Below the pieces are notes generated by a model. It did not search any database. It was given only the letters and a program-made list of their open reading frames with translations, and had not been told where the DNA came from. A stretch of 64,000 nt of DNA from Phytoseiulus persimilis (taxonomy: Eukaryota > Arthropoda > Arachnida > Mesostigmata > Phytoseiidae): assembly GCA_037576195.1 (NCBI GenBank), contig CM075102.1:22130745-22194744 (forward strand), given 5' to 3'. Position 1 is the first letter of the stretch. Every line of letters begins with the position of its first letter. Shown piece by piece: positions 20,864 through 33,300 of this stretch. The position numbers and the translations under genes were made by a program.

Positions 20864-21938
20864 AGAGAGGCCATATCACCGGACATTTTTTCCATAAAAA
20901 CCGGCCATGGTCCGAACAGGACGTCAGTGCCGGGACCAGCCATTTCCAGGTCCACTAATTTATATGGCTGGGAGAGGCTCAAGCCTCGATATGTTTCCGT
21001 CATTCCATGCAGCATTGATGAGTCTAAAGTACTACGTTGAGAAGTCAGAGTGAACTTCACCCGCTCCCCAATCATATCCAACATCTGTTCCTTCCAGCAC
21101 CAGATTCTTTATTCGAGATCTCCTCAAAGTTCAAGTCTTTAGAGCAGGGGTGGGCAACGAGGTGTTTCGCGGGCCACAGTGCAGAGCACCATCGCGGCCG
21201 TGCAAACTTACGGGCCGCCACATAAAACGTATCTCAGCGAGCTCGAAGTATGCCTAATCCATGTGACATGTCTCCAAAGAGCGACATCCGGCAAATATGA
21301 GGTTTCAAGCTCAGGAATCGTTTCCTTTGGGTCCATCAGAAACCTGAGCTCCAGAAAAATCACAACACCTCGATGTGCCTATCGAAGAGTGAACACTCGA
21401 CTCACTCGTCCACTAATTTGGAGATTCACTCAGGTTGGGGAAGCGATTCGGCGTTTTCAAGCGCTTGTTGCGCAGGGCCCTGCCCGAACACAGTGGTCCA
21501 CTCGCGGGCCGCATGCGGAGCATTTCCCGACATGATGTCATTCGATCATGGGAGAGCGTATTTTCCAGTTTTTTTTTCCGCTGGATATTCGTCTTCGAGA
21601 GGGAAACTTACGCTCCGAGTCCGTCACGGGAGGATGCTCGTGCGGTGCTCGGCGCGGGCATCTTTCTCATCAGTGTAAGTCCGTTAGCCGACGAAACAGC
21701 GGTCTGAGAAGACGGCGTCCAACCGTCCGCGGGCGTGAAGCGCTCCCGCGCGGTATATGCTCTCTGGAGCCGGACATTCGCGATGGAAAGGGCTCGGAAT
21801 TGAGCTGGGCTTCCTTCGATTTATAAACAATGGAAAATCATCTCTTTGAATACCGAATTGCGGACCTTTTTTCCCAAAATCCCAGAGTTCGGACATTTTC
21901 CCGGAAATACCGGAATCCGGCAGTATGGCGTCTCTAGT
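20864..21938. mobile_element. non-autonomous DNA transposon, copy 2, with nested insertion
   Basis: This copy starts AGAGAGGCCATATCACCGG and ends TATGGCGTCTCTAGT, and aligns along its length with the element at 2963-3718. Shared words include CATTCCATGCAGCATTGAT, GAAGTCAGAGTGAACTTCA and GACGAAACAGCGGTCTG. It is about 320 bases longer, mainly because of an insertion at 21145-21517. Flanks (TTATTATT against TTAATAG) no longer form a clear duplication, so this copy is probably older. Confidence 0.75.
21145..21517. mobile_element. hAT-like insertion nested in copy 2
   Basis: Alignment with the shorter copy shows extra sequence beginning CAGGGGTGGGCAACGAGG, a start typical of many hAT elements, with GCGGGCC words near both ends. 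The right border is near GGGCCGCATGCGG. The inverse of the CAGGGGTGGG end is missing at the right, so the insertion may be truncated or its border misplaced. Confidence 0.5.
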
Positions 21939-22687
21939 TAATAGTGATGCTTCCTTGTGTTACATGTGAGTTTTGCGGACGCAGATGACCTGAGCGAGGC
22001 TCCCTCGATGCCCATGAAAGGCATAGATCATGGACGGAACCGCGGATTTGTCGCAGTCTTCTCGCGAGAACTCTTGGGTCAGAAAGCTGGAAAATAACAC
22101 CCCCTGATTTCGATCGACGTTCGTTTGTTTCGGCTCAACGACTTCTCATGCACTTCGGCCGGTGGCGCCGGCTACTATAAGCTCTTCATGGGAGTAATCG
22201 ATCCTTTTTGGGCAATCTCAATGTGGTTCGTGCTCCTCTTGAGGGCCACGAAGGCGTAAACGACTTATGGGCAATTCCCGTTTGAATTTATCATTTAGCA
22301 AGTGATGATCGCGGAGTCTCGCGAAGTCGGAGCCCAATGCGCGAAAGAACTCTTCAGTTGGGTGCAATTCCACAACCTGTGATTCCCGTCCACGTTTAGT
22401 AGGTCCACCTGGGGAGTGACTTCATGTAGGCGGGGGTTTGTTGATATCGACGGATTGCATCGGCCATCTACCGAATCTCAGTGTGGGAAACCGTACCCAT
22501 TGAGAACACGTGCTTGAACCCAGTCCCTCACAGCCTCATTGAGGAAAATAAAACTCGGTCGGCACTCGGTACCACAGAACCGCTATTCGACTCGTAGGAC
22601 TGCTTTCCAGAAGCCCTTGTCGGGAGGAAACTCCAACTGAACCGTTTCCGAATACCAATTCTCGGAATGTTCATCCATCATCATAAT
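21939..22687. other. no supported gene
   Basis: Unassigned single-copy sequence between two mobile elements. I see no exon-like frame with splice sites and no repeats. Confidence 0.3.
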
Positions 22688-23103
22688 TAGAGCTGGCAGT
22701 TTGGCGCGTGAAAATTCACGGCGTCCGTGAGTCCCGCACGGCGTCTGGGCCGAGATTCTGAAGTATTCGGCCAGCGGGGGCGATGGAACCGGCACGATGG
22801 TATTGGAGATTGAAAAGAAAACGAGTTTCTCCGAAATCCTGGAACGGTATTCATTCCCTAACTCACATCGGAAGACTTACGCCGTGAGATATTGCGGAAC
22901 TGTAATAGCTGGCAGCGAAGAGCTAAGGAAGCGTCTCAAATGCAGAGTTTGCCTCGTGATAATTCAAGTGCGGGAGATCAAGAATCGGGGCATGCTGCGG
23001 AGGAGTTGCGGAGCTCACGGCCGCGGCACGGGAATCACGGTCGTGGCACGGGAATCCACGGCCGTGGCACGACCGTGAACGCCGCGCCAAACTGCCAGCC
23101 CTA
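22688..23103. mobile_element. hAT-type MITE with perfect 8-bp duplication
   Basis: The ends TAGAGCTGGCAGTTTGGCGC and, inverted, TAGGGCTGGCAGTTTGGCGC flank 416 bases, and ATCATAAT is present at 22680-22687 and again at 23104-23111. Near the right end, about three 20-base tandem copies of a CACGG...GTGGCACGGGAAT word occur (23018-23075). The open frames at 22797-23078 belong to the element. Confidence 0.88.
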
Positions 23104-23111
23104 ATCATAAT

Positions 23112-24799
23112 GGCTCTCGTTTGTATTGCTTTCTCTTCGTACTTATCGCGGGGCATGGCATCTTGAAGAATGCGTTCCACTCACTCCAGCACCATTCTTA
23201 CTGCCCGAGAACGATCAGTGATCATCACGACCTCAGCAACAATGGACATTATCTACAGATCCCACTCACTGGCCCCGAGCACTGTACTTCACAGAGTTTC
23301 AAGCACCTGGAAAATAATGCCGGGAAAGGCTTTGTTCTGAAAATTGCTCCTGTTAGGCCATTTTTCGAAGTGATTGACTTCCCACAGGATGAAAGGGAGT
23401 CATCCATCGCGTGAACTCTTTCACACTCCTTCCATATTGATTGTGAAATGAGGGCGGCGTGAGAGCTAGCTGGAAGAGCAGGAAGAAGCGAAGGGCTCGA
23501 AAGGGACTTGCTCTCCCAGAAGCCGAATTCATCTTGCTTTTTTCTTACTCTGGGGTGCTCCCAATGCGCTTCATATTTTGAGAAGCGAAATTGAATCCTG
23601 TCTGCATGAGCAATATGATCCAGAGGGGATCGCTTTCGCCGAACTCGGGTGTTTTTTTGGGGATTCGGGAGACTGACTTTCCCGAACAATCGCAGTTGAC
23701 TTTGTGATGCAGACGCACTTTCTGCGCGAGTTTGCCACGCATTGCATCCGTCAACGTTCTGCCTCCGTAGGTATGTATGATCATCTCGAGCACAGCGAGG
23801 AATGGAATTATCGTATACGAAAATCATTCATCAAGCTCATGCATGATTTTTCCCGATTCCGTCGAAACATGCGGAAGCCCTGACCCAAATCGCAGGCGCC
23901 TGTGGAAAGCTTGCAGCAGGATACTCTTCTGAGAATCTCCCCTCCGACTTTTCATCATTTCACTGTAGATGGATGCAGCTCCGCGACGACCTACTTGGAG
24001 TCCAAAGCTTGGGCATGAGAGAATAACAACCTACCTCATCGAACCTCTTATCCGATTCTAGTCTAAATATTCGTTTTCTATTCCTCATAAACTCCTCATG
24101 CATTGACTACAGGATGGTGCATCTGGAATCCGATTCGTTGAGTCGATTTCTCCTCGTTCTCATCCACGGAAACGGAGTATTGAGTTTCCCACTCATAGCT
24201 GTGAAGTTTTGGGAACAGTCACGATGGCTTCGAGCGCTTGTTTCACGAATCTGAGCAGATAGGCCGTCAAGTCGAGAGCTGAAGTCAGCATCAGGAGCAA
24301 TCAGGCCCACAGGACTCCATCAGAATATTCCGATTCTCGGAACTTTCGGTCCGCTGACTGAGCGATGTGCCTTCCGCGACCTGATAGGGTCAGTACGCTC
24401 TCGCGAATGAGCTCTGAGTTTTTCGGACATGGGAACGAGGAGATCCCATGATTGGGGAGACGCTCACGGGGAGAATCGACCACAGAGATATCTGAAACGA
24501 TTCCAGATTTCCCAGAGCGGACTGTAAACGATCTACACCCTCCTTCACTGGAACGCACAACCATCAGCGCCATATCTCGCCAAAACTCCAACCGAATACG
24601 ACGTCGCCAACGTATTTTATAGCCCGATGCTCGTCCGAAGATGAGAGATCTCGAAGGTACGTCATTGCTCACACTTGTATCCCGGAAATTCATGCGTTCA
24701 TCGTTCTTCAACGTTCATCAACCCCGAGTATCAATGGGTACAAAAATCGAGTTGGTAAGTTCTGCCGTGCGTCGAGAAGCTGACATGGTGTATACCCTG
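23112..24799. other. no supported gene; possible exon ending at 24751
   Basis: A 192-codon minus-strand frame (23249-23827) and a 136-codon one (24301-24711) are unassigned. On the plus strand, TSLLTLVSRKFMRSSFFNVH...MGTKIEL ends exactly at a GTAAGT donor near 24752, so a short exon is possible. No family is recognised. Confidence 0.25.
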
Positions 24800-25265
24800 G
24801 ATCCCGAAAAATCGAGCCCGAAACGCTTGGAGCCGGAAAATCGAGCCCGAAAAGCATGAAGCCGAAAACCTCCTCTCCCAACAGCGGAACGGTCGGGACT
24901 GGTTTAGCGGGGGGAATTTCAGCTTCGTTACGCTCAGCCTACCTCCTTCTTCTGCCTCGCTTACGTCCTCGCTGTTCCGCATCTACGGTCCCCTTTTCGA
25001 ACTGAGCAAAGGCAATCTGCTGAACGCGAATCTTGAAGTTTCCGAGGTCGAATTGCTAGAACTGAAGAGGAACCTCCACCTCCAGCTCTAGTACTATTCG
25101 CAGAATTCGCTGTTACAACGCCTTGTTTTTCCCACCGGAAAGGGGAAAGCGTAATCGATCTGCGATTGCTCCGCTGTCTGAAAATGAATCGTCGAAGCTT
25201 CATGCTTTTCGGGCTCGATTTTTCGGCTTCACGCGTTTCGGGTTCGAATTTTCGGCTTGTTGGAC
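24800..25265. mobile_element. inverted-repeat element with doubled terminal motif
   Basis: The left arm carries GAAAAATCGAGCCCGAAACG and then GAAAATCGAGCCCGAAAAGC as a tandem pair. The right arm carries the same pair inverted (GCTTTTCGGGCTCGATTTTT, then CGCGTTTCGGGTTCGAATTT). About 335 bases lie between. The layout suggests a non-autonomous DNA transposon; the outermost bases and target duplication could not be fixed. Confidence 0.65.
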
Positions 25266-26895
25266 CCTAACCCCTTACATAGTGTCGTTCTGAAGGAATG
25301 CCTATAGGTTATATTGAGAATCGTGTTACATGTCATCGTGTGTATCGGATGATTCTCCGTCGGAATTGTTGCATTCCCACAGAAGCGAAAGGAGCATCGT
25401 GGAGTATCAATGTGAAGCAGTGCAAGATCAGAGCAAGCGGGATTCACGACATGACGACTCGAGCACGACGACTTCATGGAAGCACTGACTTAGGAGCAGG
25501 CAGCTGCAAGTCTTAGGCATCAGACATTCATTCCTGAAGTAGAGAACATACTAACGGTCAACCGCCTGCGCGGACGAGTGATTCAAAATACTCTGAAACT
25601 GCTCCCAGATTGGCAAGCTTCCGATTTGACGGGTTCCCCTTCAGCAAATAACATTGTTGATGAGGGCACGCATTCTACTACTGATCATCATAACACGTTT
25701 GCGCGTGTCTGTTCTGACATCATACATCTATTCAGGATTCATCAGATCGGCGTGTGAGCTCCTGCGAAGTGACGGAAAGGTTTCTAGAATAGTAATGAAA
25801 TAGTGAAGGTCGCAATGCATCCAGAAAGCCAACCGAACCATGTTTCTTCGATCTTCCTTCCTGATTCTGAGCAAGTGAGGAACGTAATCATTCCATCATT
25901 TGTCATGATCCTGTAAGTGGCAGAGATCGGGTGGACAAGTCAAATGATGAGTGCCTGAGCAACTCATATAAATTTCGGTTCGGCTAATCATCATCGTCGA
26001 GCGTTAGCCCGACTCGAACAAGAGTGGCCATTCTCTGGAGAACATCATCTCCCTACCCCCTCCTCAAACAGAAAAATCCTGCCGAAATCCAGGCCATCTT
26101 GCTAATAACCTGGAAAATCTTCCCCTGTGTCCACACCACGGATGAGGCCGATGGGGCTTAATGCCATCGGTAACTCTCCAATCGGATGTCACCAAATGTG
26201 ATTCTCCTCCTTTGAAGGATTCGTCTGCAATGGGCGGGTATGAGGTTGGAACCACAGGAGAAGAAAAGCTCAATGATCGCGATCTGCGCCAAGGAGTGTT
26301 CTTGAATCGGGAACTAACAGTCCGAACTCAATGAAATTGGATCTGCATGCGCCAGCTCACAATGACATTGAGGAAGAGAATCTGAGCCTACGCGATGGGT
26401 CGTATTGAGATCTGCGTTCACAAACGAACGGTAGTGAGGCTCGGAGGAAGTATCCGCGGTTTCAGCCGTCGAACGCGGTTGTAACTCAATCCTCATCATG
26501 AGTCTGCGCAGGAGGATTTTCGGTAGCCTTCCTTCTCATCTAGTAAAGAGGGTTTCAGGCATTCGCTAGTATCGTGTTGGAAAAAGGGGAGAATCGACAA
26601 CCGCAGACGAAACGGTGGAGCCCGATTGATTCGTGGCCGAATATCGAGATATCGACTTCGCAACATGAGAGTCATCTTTCCTCTGGGGAGCGAAACGAAT
26701 GTCGATGCTCGGAATGTCATCCGATTTCCTCTGGATAAGTTCGACCAACTCCTCTGAGATGGTTTTGCACTGATTGCGTGATACGACTTCAACTTCGAAA
26801 CTATACCTACAAATAGGGGATTCAAGCTCATTCTCGGGTTTCATGGAGGTTTTCCAAATCGAGTGTTCCTCCTCCTGATAAGGAAAAAGCAGGCG
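25266..26895. other. no supported gene; one long unassigned frame
   Basis: From an acceptor-like CTTAG at 25492 an 88-codon frame without Met (FIPEVENILTVNRLRGRVI..., ending HLFRIHQIGV then stop near 25758) stays open on the plus strand. A 142-codon minus-strand frame covers 26566-26994. Neither resembles a known family, and lengths of this order arise by chance. Confidence 0.25.
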
Positions 26896-26897
26896 GC

Positions 26898-26970
26898 AGC
26901 GTCGTGTAGCGGAATGGGAAAACTCTAGAACTCCCGGTTTGGAGTGAACATTCAAACCCCAGCGGAGTAT
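26898..26970 (+). repeat. tRNA-derived SINE head or tRNA pseudogene
   Basis: GTCGTGTAGCGGAATGG resembles a Pol III A box and CATTCAAACCCC a B box (GGTTCAAANCC), about 45 bases apart, with GAACTCCCGGTTTGGAG between them as in many tRNA-like SINEs. The B box has lost its first two bases, so it is probably not transcribed as a tRNA. Confidence 0.55.
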
Positions 26971-27147
26971 TAATTTTCCTTTCGTCTTTCCCACTCCTGT
27001 TCCCGTCTCAATGCTGCTTTGTTATAATACACGTGTGCCCTTCCTTTCCTGCCTCGAAGCATCAATCGGCTCGCCTTTGAGCTTTGTTGAGCGTTCCGCT
27101 TGCTGATACGCATTCAGCGTTTTCTCTCACGCGGGAATCGTTTATCG

Positions 27148-27576
27148 TTAAACGTTACGAGGAACAATAAAAACTATGATCGACCCCCTTTCCCTCTTTT
27201 CTCCTAAAGCACTTGTGGGACATGGCTGGGTAGAAACGACGACATCGACACGGTCCTTCGTGCCACAGAAACGCATCAGTGAACTTGAAAACTGAAGCAC
27301 GGTTTCGCGGAGCTCTGTTTCCAGTTTTTTCCATAGGTTTTTCCCTTCCTGATCCCATCCGCTGACCGTTGTTCCCCGCTTGGGCTCAACTATCGTGCAA
27401 GCTGGAAGACTGAAAACTCCCTCGCCAAGCGCCCCACCGACGGTTATTCTTGTGAGGCGAGTCCGCGTCAGCTTGGAAGTTGACCAGGGGAGAGAATTAG
27501 GCCTCTCGTGAGTTTCGGCCGGCTGCAAGACCAGCACAAGCACTAACATTGAACCGGAGAGGAAGGAAAGTGGCAA
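27148..27576 (-). CDS. possible secreted protein of unknown family
   Basis: A 142-codon minus-strand frame opens with a good signal-peptide pattern (MPLSFLSGSMLVLVLVLQPA) and continues ETHERPNSLPWSTSKL, then LGEGVFSLPACTIVEPKRG and LWKKLETELRETVLQFSSSL, ending IIVFIVPRNV. Three or four cysteines follow the leader. The composition is more protein-like than most frames here. No splice sites are needed, and no homologue is recognised. It could still be chance. Confidence 0.35.
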   Translation of the reverse strand: MPLSFLSGSMLVLVLVLQPAETHERPNSLPWSTSKLTRTRLTRITVGGALGEGVFSLPACTIVEPKRGTTVSGWDQEGKNLWKKLETELRETVLQFSSSLMRFCGTKDRVDVVVSTQPCPTSALGEKRERGSIIVFIVPRNV

Positions 27577-30098
27577 CCAGACATGCTTCTGCTAAAAATC
27601 AAGCGGTTATTAAGAAAACTTTGCGCAACTTCGGTCAAGTGACGCTAACGACTCTGGCCGTCGTTACCGAGCAGCTCAGTTTCCGGAGATCAAGCACTGC
27701 GGAGCTGAAGCTCCTTCCACCGACCCGCAGCGACTCGAGGCTCATCCGTTGAGAGCCACAGTCAATTCAAGGCAGTTAGCCCCATGAAGTCGAGTGAAGC
27801 GAGCGCACTTCTTCGCATCTTGTTTCGGACCGACAACTCGATTGCTGAGGGCTGGTCGCTCGTAAGACACGGATATCACCGGAAGCAGACATTCTGTCGA
27901 TTGGCTGCTTCCAGAACGTAGGAAAAACTACTGAATGGTGCGGCAACGATTCGCTGCTGTGGCCACCGGCGTTACGACGAAGGAGATAAGCAGTGCCTCC
28001 CGCTTAGGCCTGTTTATTTGCAGGCGCAGCTACAAGCTAGAGAAAGGAAGAAGAATGCGGAGCTCTTTCCAATAACAAATAGTCCCACTCAGTGGGTCGG
28101 TTAGTTTGCCAGCTGACCACCGCTGAATCCCAGCTTGGGAGTGGACTGATTCATCGCTCCAGTTCTCTGCATCAGAGCGTCTTTCGTCGGAGTCCTGATT
28201 CAAGCTCTCAAGTTCTGCTACCGTGGGTACGATTTGTCTCAAACGTTGCGGCTTGAGACGCATGATGTGACCACGAAGAAGATTGTCTCAGAGTTTTCAT
28301 ACTGTAGCCTGATCATCCGCGGACGAGCTTGGTTCACCATCGAACTTTCCCTACTTCCGTCCTGTCGAGCTGGAACACAAGTATGTCCAACGAGCGGAGA
28401 AGGCGCTCGATTCATCAGTTGCCGTTTACAGGAGGCTCGGGCTTTATTCCGATCACCGGTACCTGCCACAGATGTCTGAATGTGGGAGAATGAGACACTC
28501 GACGAGAAGAAGTTTCGAATCGTGAGTGGAGTGAGATAGCGAGATATTATTCCAAAGATGAGGCCGAACATCTCCATGAGAAAGTCTGCCAAGCTTCTTC
28601 AGTGAATGTGTATAAACAATCTTTACCCTTCTCTCGCGAACCAATCTTCGAGAATTTCACCCCACGTTTTTTCCGACCTCGACTGGTTGAGCTTTCTATT
28701 CGAGAACTTTACATACTCACACTCCGGTTGCGTCAGAACGCTTGGAAACGTCAACCGAGTCTGGATCAACAACGCGCAGATCGGCTCACCCAGGATTTTG
28801 CGCGGCGGTTTCGTCTCGTTCGAAAGACTTCCCTGGAAGTTTTGAATAAGCCGAACGACTTCCATGGAGACTTCCTGGAATATCTGTCAACAGTATGAAA
28901 TCCATCAATGGTCCATTCCTGAAGTAGGCGGGTCAGCGTCACCATTCAGCGCCCGTGTGGTTTGGAGAGGGGTCAGAGATACGGGAGCGAGGGAGCTGCG
29001 AAAGATGACCATTCTGTGGGAGCCGTTTGCGCACAATACGAGCGCTCGCGATTGTGTAGTGTGCATTCATCCCACCAACAATACGAAGGTTCCATTATTC
29101 AAACGAAATTGACGTTTAAACCGTCATGAAGTGACCTGTCTACAATGGGAGTGGTCATACGCGCGTCTATTGGGGTCACCCTTCCCCGAAAGTAGATGTG
29201 AGAGTACAGAATGAGAAAATCAGAAGTTTTGTCATTCCTAGCATGGGAGTCGAATGCTCTTCTTACGAGAGAAGAGTTCTGCGCAAGTAGAGTAACAATC
29301 TTTGTAGTTCGCCCTGAAAGCCGCCTCGAACCCCAACCATCCACTGCGCGGTGAGCCGCACGACGGAGCTTGACATTGATGTGGTATTCGGTCAAACAGA
29401 AGAGGAACAAATGGATGCCGTTCTTCGCTGCTCATATGCTGCTTCTGTATGCCCTGCAAGCTAGCCAGACGACGAGCCGACATGACTTCTACTCATGAGC
29501 CTCTCGTTCTTATGTGTTCCAATGTGTTGTTCCGCTCAGACAGATCCCGAGGCAGCCCATCCGGATTTGGGAAAACTGCTTTTGTGTTTGCTGGCTTAGG
29601 CCGCCGCAGCAGTTGCTGAGAGCCCCAGAGAAGAGAATACCGCTGAAAGAATTGAAGGACAAAAGAGGAACAGATGCCCAACCAGATCCCGTCCGTCCAC
29701 TGGAATGTCTGCGAGTCCCCACATGTGGGCGGTATGAAGCCGGAAGTATGGCCAAGGGGAAGGGGGTCACCGCGCTCGGAAGCGATGTATGACGGAAGTG
29801 GAGTCTGCAGGCTAGCAAAGCCGGGAAACAAGGAAAACGATGACTGAAGGATAGTGGACGCAAATCTGGGCTTGCTCCTGAGTACCCCTGAGGACTCCGA
29901 CGTATAGTCAGGCTCGGTACATCGAGTCAGCGCAGCGATATAAGAGCCTACAATCGACTGACGAGCTACAGTTCATCCTCAACTACTGAAGTCCCGACAT
30001 GGGTTTTAAGAAGCGCCAACTGACAAGTTCCCTGGCGAGAGATACCCTTACGGTTGGGTTCTGTGGGAATTATTCCAGGCCCTGTCAAGATTTCAACC
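27577..30098. other. no supported gene
   Basis: A minus-strand exon candidate at 28787-28871 (EVSMEVVRLIQNFQGSLSNE then TKPPRKILG) lies between an acceptor ending ATATTCCAG and a GTGAGC donor, but has no partners. Other frames (28602-28898, 29493-29863) are mutually antisense and unassigned. Confidence 0.25.
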
Positions 30099-30374
30099 TT
30101 AAGCGGAAGCGGCGGATCTGTTGAGTTTGGATTCTCGTAACGGTCCGTTGGACTCGCCACGTGATCTCATCTGCGACCGCACCAGCCTGGAAGGGAAGAC
30201 GTTTGGATCCTTCTGAAAGCCGAATCCAGTGAGGACTTGGATCCGAAGTCGAGCTTCGAGCCGGGAGGCGGTGTCTAGAAAACCACGTTTAGCGGATTCT
30301 ACTGAAGTTATTGTCACCGAAAAGAGAAGAAGTGCTGGTCGTAGCAGCCAGATATCGAGCAAGGAGGGCACCAA
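30099..30374 (-). CDS. possible N-terminal exon of a secreted protein
   Basis: A minus-strand frame of 91 codons begins with a hydrophobic leader (LLRPALLLFSVTITSVESA) followed by a charged segment (KRGFLDTASRLEARLRIQVL). A second frame downstream (LPLKVEILTGPGIIPTEPN..., 29966-30160) could be its continuation after a short intron or frameshift. Function unknown. Confidence 0.25.
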   Translation of the reverse strand: MVPSLLDIWLLRPALLLFSVTITSVESAKRGFLDTASRLEARLRIQVLTGFGFQKDPNVFPSRLVRSQMRSRGESNGPLRESKLNRSAASA

Positions 30375-33300
30375 TGGCGCTTGTGTGCGGAAGCGCGGAA
30401 AATTCTGAGACAGGGTGAGAAGAAGAATCCTGCATGCTGGCAGCTGAAACTTGACACGCTCATTCGTTTTCGATGTAATACGAAACTGTGCTTAAGTTGG
30501 CGCTGCCAAATGTGACGGCCAACTTTCATTACTGCTCAAGGGTTTATCGAGTCAACAGACAACGGTTCCTGTCGGGCGCCCTTGCTGTCACTATCTATGC
30601 GACTCTCGGTACACAGTGGCTTAGTATCGTATTCCTCGCTCTCAGACACGCATTGCCTCAGCTTCGCTCTTGGCCTTCTTCGATGCTTCTCCTCACCTCT
30701 TTGAGGGCTTCCTTCTTCCTGACCGCTCTCTCTCTCTCTCCCTCATTCCTTCGCCGCGGAGGTGTAGGAGGGAAAGTTTCTCTCGACAAAGGCTTCATAA
30801 TAAGTGACCTACAGCTGATTCTTTTATACGGTACAACTTGTCATTAGTTCGCCCCGAACAACCGATGCATCAGGCGGCAGCTGTGCCCAGATGGGCGAAG
30901 GGCAACCATTGTATCAGCTCCGCCATAAAGGTACCCAAGGTCACAGTTACAGGAAGCGAGTTACTGTTCCCGATAATGCCAACAACATTCTCCAGGGGAT
31001 CGATGCGCAAGCCGCGAGCCAGGTTTGGAGACACCTTGGCAAATTCGTTCACAGATAGGCTCCTACAGTTTGGATGGCAGCCAAATCTTGAAATGGAAAG
31101 AAACCTCCAGCTCCCTCTCGGACGAGCCGCATTTGCTGTTGCGGTCTGGAATGGCTAGGGATGCAAAATTCGTATCGAAAGTTGGACTAAGATAGTATGA
31201 ACTTGGAAGTTCGGGGAGGGGGGGCTATAGCTTGCTCAGCTGCCACCTGGTTACGCCACTGTATTCAGTCTATCCCCTGGAATGCCGCCCCCTGAAAAGT
31301 GGCGCCCAACGCAGCCCGCACCGCCCTCTGCACGCTAGTGGAGCCGCGTCTGCGGAGCATGCCAGCAAACTTGGACTTCGTTTTGCTGACAGCTCCCAAC
31401 ACCAAGCGTGTTTCACAGAAAAATTCCGGTTCTCGCAATCTTTCGTACACGGCTCGGACTGAACTCCGAGACCGAACCATGCTCGACAATTCGCTGTTGT
31501 CGCCTCCACATTAGCAGATGCTGGCCGTCTTCCAGACTTGGAGCTCTTGTCGCGCACAGTTTGTCTGTCTGGTTTCGTCTCTGGCTGACGTGTCTCTAGT
31601 GAACTAATATTCTTTATTGTAAGTCAGTGTCGTGCAGTATTCTTCGGCAGTCGTCGACGACAACGTCGCCGCTGTTGGCTGTCAACTGACCTCATCTTCT
31701 AAGTGGCTCAATCTTATGATGGAGCCATACATCTCGAGAGAGAGGGAGTGTGAGGGTAAAGACCAGATTGGCAACCCGTCCATGCTAGACTCCGATCTCA
31801 CATCCAGACCTTCGCGAATCAGCATTGGATTTCTACTTCTCGCCCATTCCTGGGAAGGCTAACACACGTCGCGCTCACTCTTTTGGGCCGATGCACAGAT
31901 GGCGGGGTAGTTTGGGGAACGGGCCGAGTTTACGACGTTCTCCGGGAGAGTCGATCTCTCATGCTACCAATCTCCTGTTCGACTTGAAAGCATTCATCCG
32001 TCCCTCCAGTGCAGCATGCTGACTTCGACGATGATTCGCTGGCTCCTCTCATCACGACGAACGATTCGTTGCAGATCCGGACTGTGATTACTGGAGCCTG
32101 GAAGTTCAGGCAGGCCAAAGGAGCGCTCCTACGTGGAAATAAGCAACGTGCCAACGCTGAAAATATGCGAATTATAGATAAAATTAGAGCTGATCAGTCC
32201 GTGCTCACGCTGTTTCAAACTTTCTCGGATTGGCCTTCGATTTGCCGAACCAGGGCCGCTTCTTCCGTCGAGCCGATGCGTAGGGATGGGCTTTATCGTC
32301 CTGAGGACCCGGGAACCCAATCAAATATCGCCAAGCCGATCTTGAGGCTGTATGTCCCTATGAAAGGGCTCCTAGCAACGGGGACAGTGTACCATTATGA
32401 CCAAGTAGTACATGATGAACACCCGAGGGCTCCGTTCTGAGTCTTCTTACCTCTCGTGTCAGCTACGAACAATGAAGAAGGAACTACGAGAGGCCCATTC
32501 GAGGAAAAAGAAATCAAGAAAAGAAATAGGCAAAATGAGAAATGTATCGACAGAATGAGGAGTACAAAGGCTTAGCTTTACATGGGAAAAGTCTACTCAT
32601 ATGCAAGATAGGAGGTTTGAATAATGAAGTATGGACGGGTTGCGCGCTTCGTACCAAAGTTTTTCCGGAAGCGACGGACGTAGTTCTCGGTCAGACGATG
32701 CCGGAGCCTAAAACGAACATCGATTCCGAAAAGAGACATTCAGAGCATTTTTGTCCCTTTAGCTGACAAACTGCTAGAGACTGTATCGACGACATGCATG
32801 AGAGGGCCGCTATCTGCGGAGAACGCTGGAAGGTGCTATAAGCTCATGCCCTGGGGGTGCTGTAAGCCATGGGCTCTGCGAGCTCTCGAGGGATGTCTCA
32901 CTTTTTCTGAAACTCGTGACCACAGCAGTTTTTATCTAGATGACATCCCTGGCGTATGATCTCTGACATCGAGTACATCAAACCAGTGGTTTCCAACCAT
33001 GGTTTCGCGGGGATCCTCTCCGCGAGGAAGGTGGCGGCACCTCCTACAACGTGGGTTCTTCGAATGTTGGCATTTACGAAATCTGTCTGTTGCTCGCTGG
33101 AGCAGGTTTTCAGGAAGTTTCTTCGCGAAACGCCCGCCCAAGGTCGTCCTCTCCGGATGCCCGCTGGAGTCTACGATGCCTGCAAAACATCCGAGGATTT
33201 TTTACGCAGAAAATCCTAACCCATCGGATCCGAATCGGAGGAATCACGAGACGAGAAAACCAATGGAATTAAGCGCGTCACTTACCCACCGCTTAACAAA

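Noticed and set aside
30870..31052. Minus-strand frame containing NVVGIIGNSNSLPVTVTLG, reminiscent of auxin-efflux-type membrane transporters
   Set aside because: Only one short motif matches, the frame is 60 codons, and no other transmembrane exons or splice sites were found nearby.
32978..33230. CAGTGGTTTCCAACC as the start of an hAT element
   Set aside because: No inverted mate or target duplication within several hundred bases; kept only as a remark.
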